64,000 nucleotides of DNA from the NCBI GenBank assembly GCA_017311185.1, contig JAESUZ010005462.1, forward strand, positions 2,976,001-3,040,000. Direction: 5' to 3'. Source of the stretch: Proteles cristata cristata. Taxonomy: Eukaryota; Chordata; Mammalia; Carnivora; Hyaenidae. The first letter of the stretch is position 1, and every line of letters starts with the position of its first letter. Of this stretch, positions 1 through 12,777 are shown piece after piece. The notes below the pieces were generated by a model. The model saw only the letters and a program-made list of their open reading frames with translations, was not told the origin of the DNA and ran no database searches. A program made the translations under genes and the position numbers.

Positions 1-190
1 ATATTTGTTTTTGAGAGAGACAGAGCACAAGTGGGGGAGGGGCACAGAGAGAAAGAGGCACAGAATCTGAAGCAGGCTCCAGGCTCCTAGCTGTCATCAC
101 AGAGCACGACACAGGGCTCTAACTCACAAACTGTGATTATGACCTTAGCCAAATTTGGACGCTTAACAAACTGAGCCATCCAGGCGCCCC
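1..190 (-). repeat. CAN-SINE (felid tRNA-derived), cut by window edge
   Basis: Reads from a GAGAGAGACAGAG tract to the reversed head CATCCAGGCGCCCC at 177-190. The A-tail end lies beyond the left window edge. B-box and head substitutions make it a moderately old copy. Confidence 0.88.
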
Positions 191-1484
191 TACTATTTGC
201 CTCATAAAATGTCAATGAAGTTTGTGATATTCCCTTCTTAAAATATTTTCATTTTTACCAAATTTTCTTGAGTTTAGTTCTTTTGGAAAATAGTGTGGAT
301 GAGTGCTTTTCTCTTTGGCTAAAGCAACTAACCACCAGAATTATTAATTGTGGGTGTTTTGTATCCTTTGCAGAAGTTAGTTTCTCATGTATGCTGTATA
401 AAATGACGGTGACATTTCTTTCTATTTGAAAGAAAGTCTTATGTGCTTTAAGTTCCACTTTCCCCCCCCAATTTGGAATATTTGAGTCATGCCAAGGATT
501 AATTTTGGTTCGAAACAGACAGAAAACGATTGAGTGAAAATATAGAAGTGTATTCAGCTGCAAATGAGACTACTCAACATCAGAAGAAACACTTTTAAAA
601 TAGGTGAAGGATTAAAACTGCCACCAGTAGAACTGGAACTCGGGCAGCTGGTGACATAAGCTTGTATTAGCATTGGCAACACAAAGGGAGCAATCTTGAC
701 ACAAGAAGGAAGTGAGACCAAGCCTTGAACAATTTCTCTTATGTATCAGACACAAATAGTCTTTCTTCGGTATCAGACATATATGCATTGTTGTTCCAAG
801 GACTTTCCCCCACTCTCATACTTATGGTTAAGTCAAAGATAAAAATTAAAAAAATAAAAAATCCTTTTTTCATTTGAGTCTTCCTCATGTGTTAAATCTA
901 GTAGTATGTCTTTTCCCCGATCTCTCCTGTTTAGTTCTTACTTTTCCACAAAGCTGCATTATAGTTGCTGCCTGATTATATTTATGGACCCAGAAATATA
1001 TAAATATATAAAATAAGGACACTGGAAGGACATGGTGGCATCAGAGCCTCACAGCCCCATGCTTTCTGTTAAAGCTGCAAGGCAGTTTTACCGATATGGC
1101 CTCACATGGTCTGTCTTCAGTTTCAAACTGGAGAGATATTTTTGTCAGCAACAAGGCTCTAAGTGTGTGTGTGTTTGGAAAAGGAGACATTTGAGTATCG
1201 GTAACTAAGCATTTGCTGTGAAGTCCCATAATTATCTAATTACTTTTGTTGAGATTGGCAGTGAACACACCACAGAGAGATGGAGGCACGATGCTGGTGG
1301 CTAGTGGGCAGTGTTTAGGGAGAAAATAAGCAGTGGAAGTTTTTCTAATAATTTAAAAATAATTTTGTAAATAATAGTTATTTTTTTCACAAGGTAAGCA
1401 TTAACAAAAGAACTTCTGAGGTGCTTGTTAATTCTTGTTGCATGTTTATAATTTCTTTTCTTTCCACACTATAAAAAAATGCAG
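1..1484 (+). other. 3' end of the upstream GMDS intron
   Basis: After the SINE at 1-190 this stretch is AT-rich unique sequence with no recognisable exon or RNA gene. Its final 35 bases form the acceptor region of the first GMDS exon. Confidence 0.85.
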
Positions 1485-1572
1485 GTCCATGGAATTGTGC
1501 GGCGATCCAGTTCATTCAATACAGGTCGAATTGAACATCTGTATAAGAACCCCCAGGCTCATATTGAAGGAA
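1485..1572 (+). CDS. GMDS: GMDS internal exon (probably exon 3), NADP-binding segment
   Basis: This 88-nt exon encodes 29 full residues, [20 protein letters not shown] and then KNPQAHIEG, plus the first base of an Asn codon. It matches human GDP-mannose 4,6-dehydratase from about residue 50. The enzyme is a cytosolic NADP-dependent short-chain dehydrogenase/reductase that converts GDP-mannose to GDP-4-keto-6-deoxymannose, the first step of de novo GDP-fucose synthesis. The RRSSSFNT stretch belongs to the loop that recognises the NADP phosphate; the preceding GxxGxxG loop must lie on an exon upstream of the window. The acceptor is a pyrimidine-rich tract followed by an A-rich patch and GCAG at 1481-1484. 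The donor is the consensus GTAAGT at 1573-1578. The ATG at 1479 is intronic and is not a start codon. The exon number is remembered from the human gene and is uncertain; the gene identity is not. Confidence 0.97.
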
Positions 1573-2094
1573 GTAAGTCATTTTCTTTTCTAAAATTTCT
1601 TTCTATAACTTCCTATATTATGATAAGGTATTTTCAGATGTCATTTTTCTCAAAGCCCATCAAGCTGCAATTATTCACCGGTGAATTGCCTGCATTGAAT
1701 GCTCTCTGCATGCTTTGAAAACCTTTCCATTGCTTGCTGCCCTTGAGCCACAGTGTCATCTTGGTTAGTCTGTTACAAAATATTGATCAGGTGATACTGC
1801 TCAAGAGACGAAGAGTAGACATGGCTTAGATTACCCTTCTCCAGGTGTCCTTATCCCCTCAAGTAAGATCAGGTCCATATTCTCAGAATACTCCTTTACT
1901 TATTGTTTGGTCTAATGTAATCAAGCTAACCAATCTTTATATATTTATTTAATTTTAAAATAATTTGTGAAGACAAGTCCAAAAACTGATGGAAATCAAA
2001 ACTGTATTTAATTGCTTTACAGGTCACTGTCAGTATTTGCAGTTGCTTGTTATTTTTATTAAAATTGTCTGAATGTAGCCATATAGTCTACATA

Positions 2095-2290
2095 GCACAG
2101 TCATAGTGTTATCTCATTTGATCTTTACAGCAGCTCCTAAACTTGTGAGTGAAACCATTTTACAGATGAGGAAATGGAAGCAGAGGGAGGTTGTAACTTT
2201 ATTGAGGTCATATACCATGTAAAAGACAGAGCTAGGACCAGGACACTGGGTTTTTATACTCCCAAGTTCAGCCTGCTCTGCTTGTCCAGT
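2095..2290 (-). repeat. MIR fragment
   Basis: Contains the reversed MIR core: a CATTTTACAGATGAGGAAA block at 2156-2174 followed by sequence like the reversed 'cAGAGCTaGGAcC' segment. Heavily diverged, so the ends are approximate. Confidence 0.75.
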
Positions 2291-2934
2291 TTTTCCAGCT
2301 AGCAGGGATGATTCAGTCAGATTGTAACTCATAAGTCATTTTGTATTCATTTCAGAGCACTGAATATTTGGAGTTTTGGGTTACTTGTACAAGTAGTGAC
2401 ATCATCAGGAAGATGACCTAGTTGTCTCCACTAAAGGCTTTTCACCTTTATATTTAGTTATTCAGTACATCCTCCTTGAAAATTATGATTTTTGTACAAA
2501 GTACAGAATGGTACTGCCATTGGATCTAAACAGAGATTATTAGTATTATGTAAAAATAATTTAAAGATCAAGCTAGCAAATTGCCCATCTACAAGTGTCA
2601 AATTCTTATAGAGGTCAGTGTAAGGATCTGCTGAGGTTTAGGGTTAGAATAGGCTAGTTGTTCTTTAATCAATTTAATCAGCTATGTCACTACATCAAGG
2701 CATTTCGTGGATGGCTTAAGGATTCATGTTTATGAAGTACTTAAAAATCGCTAGATAAAAGCATCTGATTCACTATTACCCAGTGTATTACAGAGTTCTT
2801 TAGAGAATATATATATTATTGTTAGATTTTCTTTGTCTGAATCTCACTCTTATGTAACATACCTTACAACTACCTGGGAACCATAAGACACATTAATTGT
2901 ATAACATGTCTTTTGTCTTGATATGACTTTTATT

Positions 2935-3175
2935 TTTTAATTAATTAATGAATTAATTAATCTTTTATTTTTAAAATGTTTGCATATTTATTTTGAGAGA
3001 GAAAGAGAGAACACGAGTAGGAGAGGGGTAGAGAGAATGGAGAGAGAATCCCAAGCAGACTCCTCGCTGTCCATGTAGAGCCCGAATTGGGGCTCAATCT
3101 CATAAACCATGAGATCATGACCTGAGTTGAAATCAAGAGTTGGATACTTAACCAACTGAGCCAGCCTGGTGCCCC
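2935..3175 (-). repeat. CAN-SINE, older copy
   Basis: Tail side starts in an ATTAATTAATGAATTAATTAA low-complexity patch. The head ends GCCAGCCTGGTGCCCC at 3160-3175. Imperfect target duplication GATATGACTTTTA / GATATAATTTTTT flanks it. Divergence from the young copies is clear in the B box. Confidence 0.85.
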
Positions 3176-3412
3176 TGGATATAATTTTTTTACAAAGTTT
3201 GTTGGAGTTCTTACAAATCCTTTTTAGACATAGTTAACAAATGTGAATATATTTCTACTATTTAGGTTCTTTAAAGATGAGAGTTATACTCTGCTACTTG
3301 AAAACCAGTCTGGTTTTCAGACGTTCAGAATATACCTTTCCATTTTGATATTTTTAAAAATTGGGCTTTTGTTGTTTTCTCCAATCTGATGGTATATTTT
3401 TTAATTCTAAAG

Positions 3413-3522
3413 ACATGAAGTTGCACTATGGTGATCTCACTGACAGTACCTGCCTAGTGAAGATCATTAATGAAGTAAAGCCTACGGAGATCTACAACCT
3501 TGGAGCCCAGAGCCATGTTAAA
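3413..3522 (+). CDS. GMDS: GMDS internal exon (probably exon 4), Rossmann-fold segment
   Basis: This 110-nt exon begins with the two bases that complete the split Asn codon (A|AC), then encodes 36 residues starting [20 protein letters not shown] and ending in NLGAQSHVK. It continues human GMDS to about residue 115 without a gap. GDLTD contains the acidic residue that contacts the cofactor adenine in this family. NLGAQSHV is the conserved strand-end motif next to the nicotinamide ribose. The acceptor is TTCTAAAG at 3405-3412 behind a T-rich tract. The donor is GTAAGC at 3523-3528. It ends in phase 0, so the next exon should start with the codon for the Ile of ISFDLAEY, which I could not find anywhere downstream in this window. 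No frameshift or stop interrupts either exon, so the gene looks intact here. Confidence 0.97.
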
Positions 3523-5190
3523 GTAAGCCATTTTCACAGTTACATTTCTTTACTGTGTTCTTGAGTTGTTCTGTATTTTGTCTGTTGCTTCTTAATACAA
3601 TAATACAGGCATTGCTCCTAGTCTTCAAGTTTAATTAATGAATCTGATAAATTCATTAGTATTAGAAATACTAATACTTTGTAGAAGTATATTCTGTATT
3701 CTCCTGTTATTGAGCAATATAAAATCTTACTGGTAACATTAAAATATCAGTATTCATTTATTTTGGATTGATCTTGTAGTCTGTTTTCTGCCATTTCAAA
3801 TCACATTGTGAATGAAGTGTTTTTGTTAAAATACTGAGAAATGTAACTCAATAAAATTTCTATTTTAATATTAATTTTTGGTAGTGGTTATATTACTGGC
3901 TGAGAAAGTAATATTTTTGAGTTTAATAATATGTTGGAATTAACTGAATTAACTTTTTATTATAAGTAGTAAAAATCATAGGAAGAAAATCCTCTTGTCT
4001 TCTCGGTATGATACAGCTAATGTTTATTTCTTTCCCTTAATTCAGATTCTCTGATATTCTACCTACCTCTCTTTACTTTTTCTTTCTAGAACAAATCACA
4101 GTAAACCTGAGTAGCCCATTGCTAGAGCTCTACCAATCTCTTTAAGTTTTGTTGCTGTATCCTAGTGTTCACTTGAGTGAGTGAATTCTGAAGCCAGGAA
4201 TGATATGAATTCTGTTTAGCTATTTATTCAATCAGAATAGTGGAACTTAGAAATAAAAGCATATAACTCTAAGTTAAAAGAGTCCCCTCTCTCCCCAAAT
4301 GTCAGAGAATCTATCTATCAGTGTTTTTTCTGTTCAGTGAATGAATTCAGCAGTCTTATTTCAGAACTGATTTCCTTTATATCCCCAACTTTGGGCACAG
4401 TGGAAGCTACAGGTCTCAGGTAGTTTAAGGGACAAACTATACATTTCTAAGTAAAATGAAACCGTGTGTGGAACATAGTGAGAACATAATGGTAGGCCCA
4501 GTCTTGTAATTGGTATCAAATTTAAAAATAGTGTATAAATTCTCATAATTTACATTTTTCTCTGAAGTATTAACCTTGAAAGATAACTACATATCAGTAA
4601 AGATACTTCTTATTGTGCTGTCTAGGAAAAAAATATTTCCCTTTCTTAATCTCCGATGATTCTGTTCTGTATCCAGCACTAAGCTTTGGGCTGTGAAAGT
4701 TATCAGGGTCTTTCAGTTAGAGCAGAGCTGTTTTTCTAAATGATTCCGAATGTATTTTCTCATTTTGAAAGGGTATCTTATGCATACTATGCCTGGAGAG
4801 ATTATCACCTGTCTTTTCTGTAGGGACATACTGACTCTCTTTATCACTCCAGGAATGATGACTATTTATCCCTAACTGGAACAATCAGTCCATCTTCCAC
4901 ATTAAAATTTATCTAGCTGCTTCTTGGCCTTCCTGACCAAAGTGAGAATATCGTCCAGGCAAAATAGAATGTTTTGGAATCAACTTCCTTTAGATTAAGA
5001 ACTTTCCTTTGTGTTTGTAGATAGTTTCTCACCTCTGGAGCTATAAACTGGCATGGTGGGAAGATAAAGGACATTTTATGAAAATTTATTTATAGAAAGT
5101 CTTCCCCCTGTCATTTTAGTATTAAGTGAACCAGGCTTCTCCTTTTTCTAAACAGTTTTTGTAGTTCAAAAAACTAGTTGTACTTTTCTT

Positions 5191-5404
5191 TTTTTTTTTT
5201 TTAAATTTATTTCTAGGAGAGAGAGAGAGAGACAGCGTGAGCAGGGGAGGGTCAAAGAGAGAGGGAGTGACAGACTGAAACTGGCTCCAGGCTCTGAGCT
5301 GGCAGTCAGCACAGAGCCTGACGCGGGGCTCGAACCCACGAACTGCAAGATCATGACCCAAGCGAAAGTCGGACGCTTAACCGACTACGCCACCCAGGCG
5401 CCCC
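5191..5404 (-). repeat. Young CAN-SINE with perfect target-site duplication
   Basis: Flanked by the 16-bp perfect duplication TAGTTGTACTTTTCTT at 5175-5190 and 5405-5420. It carries the CTAGAAATAAA tail junction (reversed) and the 'TTTCAGTCTGT' diagnostic stretch shared with the copies at 12778 and 26815. Confidence 0.95.
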
Positions 5405-5999
5405 TAGTTGTACTTTTCTTACTTGAAGTGAGCCCGTTACTGTGTGGTTATCATTCTGGAGTGTTTGTACTGTAAGTGTAGAAAGTGTAGGAGATTAAGT
5501 TGTTTCATTTAAGTTGCTATGTATGTGAAGTTTGTCTGTTTTCATTGTGTTTTGCCTCCTTCCCCTAAAGGCCAGTTAATTGGCAGAAATGGTGTCTAAT
5601 TGAATATGAATTTTGCTTTGTCAAATCATTTAGCCCATCAACAAATAATTACATGCATGGTGGAATGGAGGACACAAAGATGTATAAAAGCCACTTCTGG
5701 CACAGAGGGTCTAAACTTTTGTAGAGGTGATTTGTGGCAAGTGACAGAGGTTGACACTAATATCGTCGAGTCTAATTTAGAGAAGGGTGGGAGAGAACTT
5801 CAGTCTGAAGGATTATGATGGTGTCAAGGAGAAGGTTTAGGGAGGAAATCTGCAGACATAGTGGAAACTGGCAGTTGAAATGGAAGCAGTAATGTAAGTC
5901 CAAGTGTCAGAAGTGAAAAAACTTGGGACATGTTTTTAGCATGATGAACATTCTAGATTGAATGAAAAATTTGTTGAAGAGAAATGTGATGTAAGGCTC

Positions 6000-6770
6000 T
6001 GTAGACAGTTGGGCCACCTTTGGGTAGCCTCTGCATATTTTGAACATGGGGAAAATAGATTTAGAGATGAGTTTTACAAGTAAGTCTAGTGGTAGGGCTT
6101 CAGAAGAGATAGGAAGCTGTCAGATGGTGGGAATGGGGCGGGTGACGCAGGATGCCTGGCAGGATAGACCTCTCTTCTGATAAGATATGGGAACTAGGGA
6201 AGAAGGAGAGCAATGCTCCAGTGCCCGTGGGGTCCAGACAACTGCTGGTACCCATACTAGAGCAGGCATTCAAGGAGGGACTGTTGGAATTAGGCAGGGT
6301 AAGTAAGTTCCCTCCAGCATGTGTTCTACTGGAAGTACTTGAAGGACATTCAGGTGAATCAGGTCATGAAGTAGTTTCAAATATGTTGTGAGGCTTAAGA
6401 GAGACTAGGGGTACGACAGATGTAAATTCAGCTCTGGGAATTCTTGGTGATGGCAAGACAGCAGATAGAAGAAGAGGAGTAGAGGCCTGAAGACTGATCC
6501 TAGGGGGCAGGAGTGTATTTAGAATGGGAGCCGGAAGAGTAGTCACTGATGACAGTAAAGTGGGAGATGGATATGCAGGAGGGTGAAATTGTGTCACTGA
6601 AGTAAAAATCAGGCCATTTCAAGCAAGAGAGGATATCGGCATTGGTAGATACTTCTAAAAAGAGCATTCTAGCAATTTGATAGAAGAGTTAGCTAGGGTG
6701 CAGAGGGTTTAGAAGTTGAGGGGTTATGAGGGAAATGTAAATTGAGTGGATTCTTTTCTAGAAATTTCCT
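6000..6770. repeat. Possible unresolved ancient repeat, purine-rich on + strand
   Basis: A GA-rich stretch with phrases such as GGCCTGAAGACTGATCC and GGATATCGGCATTGGTAG that resemble an old interspersed repeat I cannot name. It codes for nothing recognisable. This is weak evidence, from overall texture only. Confidence 0.25.
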
Positions 6771-6799
6771 GTTCTAAGAAAGACAGCATATAATAGACA

Positions 6800-6927
6800 A
6801 GTCTCACTTTAACATCAGCTGCAGGTTGCAGGGCGCTTCCCCAGAATTTCTGATTCATGAACTTCCATTTTTAGGACATGTTGATAATGCTGATTTTGGT
6901 CTGGAAATTTCACTTTGAGAGCCATTG
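6800..6927. repeat. MER5-type hAT (Charlie) nonautonomous transposon
   Basis: Carries the MER5-like block CCCCAGAATTTCTGATTCA at 6840-6858 and ends CACTTTGAGAGCCATTG, a decayed version of the terminal inverted repeat 'tttgagaaccactg'. Confidence 0.7.
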
Positions 6928-8399
6928 CTCTAATGTTTCAGGTTTCTTGGTTTATCTATATTTGACATGGTGCCCTAATGCATTCTTTTTAGGACTTCTT
7001 TTTTTAATGTATCAACGTTTTGAATTTGGTATAAAATAGTCCTGTTCTTTGCCAGCTAGTGACCTTGTGCACTTTTAAAGCCTAAAACTATACCTACAAT
7101 CAGGAATGATGAGAATGGAGAGTCTAAGGAGAATCTGATATATATTTGTATCTAGATTCTTCACATTCACAAATCTTTTTCTGAGAAGTGTATAGTCCAT
7201 GAGAAATAACTAGTATTTTAGGGGAATAGTATGAATACAAACTGCTATTAGGAAGTCCTTTAAAAATCTGTGTTCCACGTTACTTTTTTTGCTGGGAGCT
7301 GATGTCTGATTATCAGTCATAGAGGGAGTGGGTGTGGGGCAAGGGCTAGTGTGATGGTAGCTGGGGATAACAGACTGCCCTGTTATTAGGGAGGTGTTGC
7401 TCTGTTCCCCAGCCACACCAAGGCTCTATGCATTGGGCTTCAGGTGTCTGTTATCTTAGCAGCTTGTTTGGGGGTTAGGATGGAAAATGCATATGTGTAT
7501 ATATTTTAAGTGACTTCAGTGTTAATCAGCTTTGTAGGATTTATTGTATTCTTAGACAATAGCTTTTAAACAAAAGTTCTTTCTGACTGTGAAATGTTTG
7601 CAATAAGGTTAATTAAAATACATTTTTATTATTTGGTTTGGAGCTTTTAAGAAGGAAGATTCTAATATTAGCACATTTTGTATTTACTTTTGAATCCGTG
7701 ACTTCTAGACTGGGCATTGTTTGTGTTGGCTTCTCTTTGTGCAGGATAAAGTCTTCTATCACTCTCACTTCCAGTTAATTTGCTGTGGGCTATGGTATGC
7801 TAAAAGTAAGGAAAATAAAATAATAGGAAGTTGGTCTGGTTTCCTGTAGGAAACCAATGAAGATGAAATTGGTTCTTGGAATAAACCCACAGCAGTCTGG
7901 GAAATACTGACTGAAGACATTTTTCTGAATCATAAACAGAAAAATTATGACTCATGAAGTGTGGGTCATTGAGAGGCTGATTTGATCTTATGTGGGAGAA
8001 AGTGAGAGATGATGGAAATGTACTGGTTATTAAAAGTAGTTAAACCTAGTATAATGACATCATCCAAGTAGGAACAAATTATCCAATATCTAATCCAGAC
8101 CATTTTGATGGAGAACATGTTTCAAGAGGCTACTTTATTGTTCTTTTCTTAAAACTGTGTAAATAATAGTTTTTCAGTAATTTCAGTCTTAAATTTCTTA
8201 TCTGTTCAACATTCATTACTGTCATGATTTTGGATTTTTCTACCATTTTCCAGCTTCTTTGGTAATCTCATGTCATTCTTGAAGCTGTAGTGTTGGATGT
8301 GAACTTTCTACAGTAAATCTAGTCCAGCATTACTCCCTTTTGTCTCACAGTGTCCTGTTGGAATTACCTTTATTTTTTTTTTTCCCAAAGAAATGAAAA

Positions 8400-8740
8400 T
8401 TATACAGTCGTGGACTATTACAGCTAAAAGGAACTTTAGAAATGACTTCATATGGGGGCCTCTGTGTGGCTCAGTTGGTTGTGTCTGACTCTTGATTTCG
8501 GCTTAGGTCACGATCCCTGGGTCATAGGTTCTCTGTGCTGAGTGTGGAGCCTGCTTAAGAGTGTCTCTCTCCCTTCCCCCCGCCCCGCCCTTCTGTCTCC
8601 TTGGCATGCATACTCTCTTTCTCAAAAAAAATTCATATACTTTTCATTTTATAACTGAAGCTACCCAAAGTCACACAGCTAGTTACTGGCCAATCCAGGA
8701 TTGGAACTCAAATGTTTGTATTCTATAATTTATTTTAAAG
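8400..8740 (-). repeat. MIR-like fragment split by a SINE
   Basis: Left part (8400-8454) resembles '...ggaactttagaaatgacttca'. The right part (8632-8740) has the reversed MIR phrases AAGTCACACAGCTAGTTA and TTGGAACTCAAA. The two halves are contiguous once the SINE is removed. Confidence 0.65.
8455..8631 (+). repeat. CAN-SINE, old divergent copy inside a MIR
   Basis: Head GGGGGCCTCTGTGTGGCTCA, a body with CTCTTGATTTCGGCTTAGG, then CT-rich sequence and a short A tail. It is flanked by TTCATAT on both sides. It looks older than the felid-specific copies. Confidence 0.8.
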
Positions 8741-10659
8741 ACCATCCAAGAAAATGATTTTCTCTGTAGTAGTAATTGTAATATAAAGTAGTTCTCACCA
8801 TAGTTTTTTCTTTCCCCACATACCTAAGTTTCTTCTTAGGCTTACTCTTTTCCCCTTGTGTCTTCAGTGCAGACAGAAAGTCGTTTACTCTTTTCCTTTC
8901 AGTTTCGAAACAGATTTTCAAATCCCTTCTCAGTGTTGCAGACCACTATTAGGTCTTTCTTTATCTTTTTCAAATTGAATAACTCCGTAGTTTTCATTAA
9001 TTTTCTAACTCTTTAATGACTTTTATTATTTTCTTTTTCATTTCTCTGTAAGGTATTTGTTTAATTTTTTTTTCATGACAGTTGGGAGACTGTGTTTTTA
9101 CCAGAAAGCAAACTAGAGCATGGTCAAATGAATGGGAGTGGGATTCCTGGTCTGGTTGTGTGGGACCAGTCAGCAAATTGGCAACATGTAAGCACAAAGA
9201 ACGAAGTCTAAGTTGTCCTCATGGTGGGAACCTCCAGCCCAGGAAGCTAGACAAGAAGCAGAGTTGATCATGAACCAAGCAGCTAGTGTAGTGGCCACGC
9301 ACCAAGTTAGAATTGGGGAGAGATGAGAGAAACACCAGACCAGGGCATGAAGCTGGGAATAAAAAAAAAGGGAGGGGGCATGAGAATTAGATGAGTGGCC
9401 CCTGGGAAGAACACTGAGCAATGTAATTACCTGAGTTAAAGACTGTCCTCTCCAGTGGCTCTTTCCTGGCTGGTTCTAGGAGTTGAAATTTATAGCTGGA
9501 GAGCTGACCCTCCTATTTATCTCCAGGAAGCCTAAACCTCTTGTGGCTTCTCTCATTGAGGGGAGGGGGGTGGGTGACTCAATGCATTAGAGAATTGCTT
9601 ATAGTAGGAAAGGGCAGGTACCTAGGTTGAGCATCTGGTTACTGCCTGACTAACTCAGTTATAGAACAAAATAAAATTGCAACAACATGGTCCTTTGCTG
9701 TGTAATCATAGAAAGGGTAGGGGGTGGCCTATTAAAACGCAGAGCAAACAGCAGGGAGGACTGTTTTTCTGTGTCCCTGCTCATTCATTCTTTCTTGTAA
9801 GGCAGGGGTCTTGGTGAGCCCTCAGGGAGGTGTGAGTAGAGCAGGAAAATGTGAAGTGGGCAGGGGGCATAACTTGCTGTTAGGATGGGAAATGTGAAAA
9901 CATCCTTATAATGTGCATGAGAGTCTAGCTCCATGTCTAACAGAATTGCATGTTAGATTCCATTAAATCAAATTGTGTGAGTGCAGCTATCTAGCATGAA
10001 GTCTGGTTGCTGCCTTTTATCAAGCCTTATGCTGACAGGATCAGGAGGAGGATCACAGATGCAAAACATCCTTAGTGTTAGAATACAGATATCCCCACAC
10101 TACCTGCCTATCCCTTGCTTTTTGAAAGATCACATTATACGACTTTACTTTTACAAAAGACGTACATTAGCACATGTTATCACTAACCAAAAGATATCTG
10201 AAGAGAATTTTCACTCTTATGAAAATAATAGATCAATAGCAAAAATCACGTTCAGCGTTTGTTTTGCATTGAGTTGTTGTAGAGGCAGCCTGCACCCTGT
10301 GCCACAAGAGTGACACATCAGACTTCTTCCCCAGGAATTATTACATTCAACCTCTGAGCATCAAGACAACATATCTTTGAGCAGTGGAACATCTCTGCTT
10401 TATTTCTACTTATTTTGTGCATCTGTTAAGCAGGGTGCATCTTAAGGTAACAGGAAAGCCTAAATGAGGATATTTTTTGGTCTGAGAATGCTGAAAAATT
10501 TTTCCATATAAATTAATGGTAATTGTTCCTTTGCTTCATGCCATTTTGGCTTATGAAAGGTTTCGTAGAATCGTCTACTTTTGGATAGAGGGAGAAACCT
10601 GCAGATGACTGTATCATGGGGCAGAAGGGAGGAAGGTTTTCATGTGACACTATAGTATA

Positions 10660-10748
10660 GGCAAGAGTTCTCAAATCAGGGATGCACATAGAATTCCCAA
10701 GAAATACTCTAAAACTTTAGATCCAGGCCCACCCTAGACCCTAGGCCT
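10660..10748 (+). repeat. MER5-type fragment (left end only)
   Basis: AGAGTTCTCAAATCAGGGAT followed by AGAATTCCCAAGAAAT and AGATCCAGGCCCACCC matches the start of the MER5A pattern. The right half is missing. Confidence 0.6.
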
Positions 10749-10754
10749 TGTTGT

Positions 10755-10870
10755 TGTTTTCTGGCTTCAGATCCTGACCATGTTACATGCTAGATATGTG
10801 ACTTTGATAAAGTGCTCAGCACTTTTAAGCCTCCATTTAGTCATCTATAAAATGAGCACCTGCCTTCAGT
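10755..10870 (+). repeat. MIR fragment
   Basis: The phrases ATGTGACTTTGATAAAGTGC and CTCCATTTAGTCATCTATAA match the MIR 'tgtgaccttgggcaagt...cctcagtttcctcatctgtaaaa' region. Confidence 0.7.
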
Positions 10871-10884
10871 TGTGTGTTCTTTTG

Positions 10885-11025
10885 ACATGCTTCTACCTAC
10901 AGGCCTTTCTGCTTGCTTTTGATGGTGATACTCTGTCCTAGATATCCACCTACTCATTCTCTTTACTACTACCAACCTTCATTCAAAAGTCAGTTTCTCA
11001 GCAAGGCCCTCCTGACCATGCGGTT
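10885..11025 (+). repeat. L2 LINE fragment
   Basis: The phrases CATTCAAAAGTCAGTTTCTC and AGCAAGGCCCTCCTGACCAT match the L2 3'-region motif 'ttcaagactcagctcaaatg ... gaggccttccctgacc'. Confidence 0.6.
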
Positions 11026-12288
11026 TACAGTAGAAACTCCTGGGATTGGTGGCACAGTCCATCCTGAGAGGGAAGGCTAACAAATAAATTTAGTAGGAAC
11101 AAACGGAGAGAGAGCAGGAATTGCAAATTGGCTACTCTGCTCTCCCAACCTCCAATCCCAGTGTGCTCTTTGTCATACTTTAGGCTAACATGAGGCAAAT
11201 AATTCAGAGAAATGAATACACGAAGGTAACACATGGAATCTACATGCCACTCATTGTTTCATCTGCCTGTGATGGAGGCCTGCCCTTTGTCTCCGTGGCA
11301 GTTTGAAATTATATGCAAGAATGTTTTCCTCATTCAAATGCCTGTAGTTCCTGCCACTGAAACGTTAACTTGTTAGGTCATATTATAAAGGGAAAAATGA
11401 TGTTTGGGACCTTGGATTTTTATGAAATGGGCCATAGCATTTTGAGGTGGAAGAGATCTTGGCGATGAACCAGCTTCTGCCCTTATTTTACGAAACACTG
11501 CTTAGAACTTCCATTTTATGAGCAGCAGAACCAACTATCTAGGCTGCAACCCAGAACTGACACCACTTGGTTTTCTTGTCATACAACTAATCTAAGAAGA
11601 CTGAGGGGGGGAAGGTGTCACTGACATATCAGGGGAAGATAATGTAAGACTCTGATATTTGAAGTTTTACCTTTCTTCATACTCCAACCACTTATTACAG
11701 TGAAATGAAGTTTTGATGCAATTGGTTTGAATTAAAAGCATTGTTTTTTCCTTGATGTAGGAAACTGGTTGTAATTGATACCATATAAGTAGTGTTTGCA
11801 AAGCGAAGAAGATCCCCTTATACAACAATACAAGGTGTAATAGTAGTAAATAATTGATACTAATATAAAATTAGTATATAAGGAAAATAGAAATCTATAG
11901 TATTAAATCATCAGGAATAAGCACAATCTTTTTGACTAAGTCAAGAACAGTTTTTATGTTGAGTGCCTATACTGTGCTAGTGTGCAAATAAATTTTCCTA
12001 AAAGCTATAGGATGCCAATAATATTTGCTACTTATGGAATCAGAAGCATCAATAGCTTGATAGCCAAAATGAATAATCTGTTCCTATTTGGGAAGCCACG
12101 TCAGTTATATGACTCATCAATTAACCTATTTTCTAAGATTTAAAAATAAATATTTCCTTTTTAATATTACAAATACATTTTTGTCTGTATATTAGTATAT
12201 ACAAATTATAGCTCCTTATTTGGTCTCTGAAGATAACTTCTTTTGGTTAGCGGATAAATTAATATTATGAGGCTTAAAATTAGTTCTT

Positions 12289-12503
12289 GGGGTACCTGGG
12301 TGGCTTAGTTGGTTGTGTGTCTGACTTTGGCTTAGGTGATGATCTACATTCACAAGTTTGAGCCTCACATTGTCTCCGTGCTGATAGCTCAGACCTGGAG
12401 CCTGCTTCAGATTCTGTGTCTTGTTCTCTCTTGACACTCCCTCCCCCCTGCCACACCTTGCTCAAGCTCTGTCTGTGTCTCTCAAAAATAAACATTAAAA
12501 AAA
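12289..12503 (+). repeat. CAN-SINE, older subfamily
   Basis: Head GGGTACCTGGGTGGCTTAG, tail CTCAAAAATAAACATT (the plain, not CTAGAAATAAA, tail form). Imperfect duplication ATTAGTTCTT / ATTGGTTCTT flanks it. Confidence 0.9.
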
Positions 12504-12777
12504 TTGGTTCTTACATTTTCATATGGAATTCTATTTTTATATGTAATTCTTTCATGTGCTCAGAGCAGCACAAAGTCACGCTCATTGTTAACAATTATGA
12601 AGGTACATTATGGGCAGACGGCTTTACTTGGTAAAGAGCAATGAATACAACTTTGAGAATCTGTGTATTAATAAGATGTGTTTGCAATTAGACCTATTAT
12701 CCATGAATTCTATGGTGTGTCTGTTTCTGGAAAAATTAACTCCCTTACAAGTGAATGAGTAAGATGAATGGAGCAAT

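Larger units (their letters stand above)
1573..3412 (+). other. GMDS intron between the two exons
   Basis: This 1,840-nt intron is bounded by GTAAGT and AAAG. It is a phase-1 intron that splits the Asn codon. It contains one MIR fragment and one minus-strand SINE; the rest is unique AT-rich sequence. Confidence 0.93.

Noticed and set aside
1479..1718. ATG-initiated 79-codon frame over the first GMDS exon
   Set aside because: The ATG is in the intron (the splice acceptor follows it) and the frame reads through the GTAAGT donor. Only 1485-1572 is coding.
5122..5361. Frames spanning SINE copies (also 38007-38345, 41468-41650, 45865-46077, 56914-57129)
   Set aside because: They translate SINE sequence and are repeated at other SINE loci.
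9020..9850. Possible LTR-like segment with a TATTAAAA word near 9731
   Set aside because: I could not find matching termini, a target duplication or any remembered LTR consensus.
9981..10313. 110-codon plus-strand frame
   Set aside because: No similarity to a known protein and no exon boundaries.
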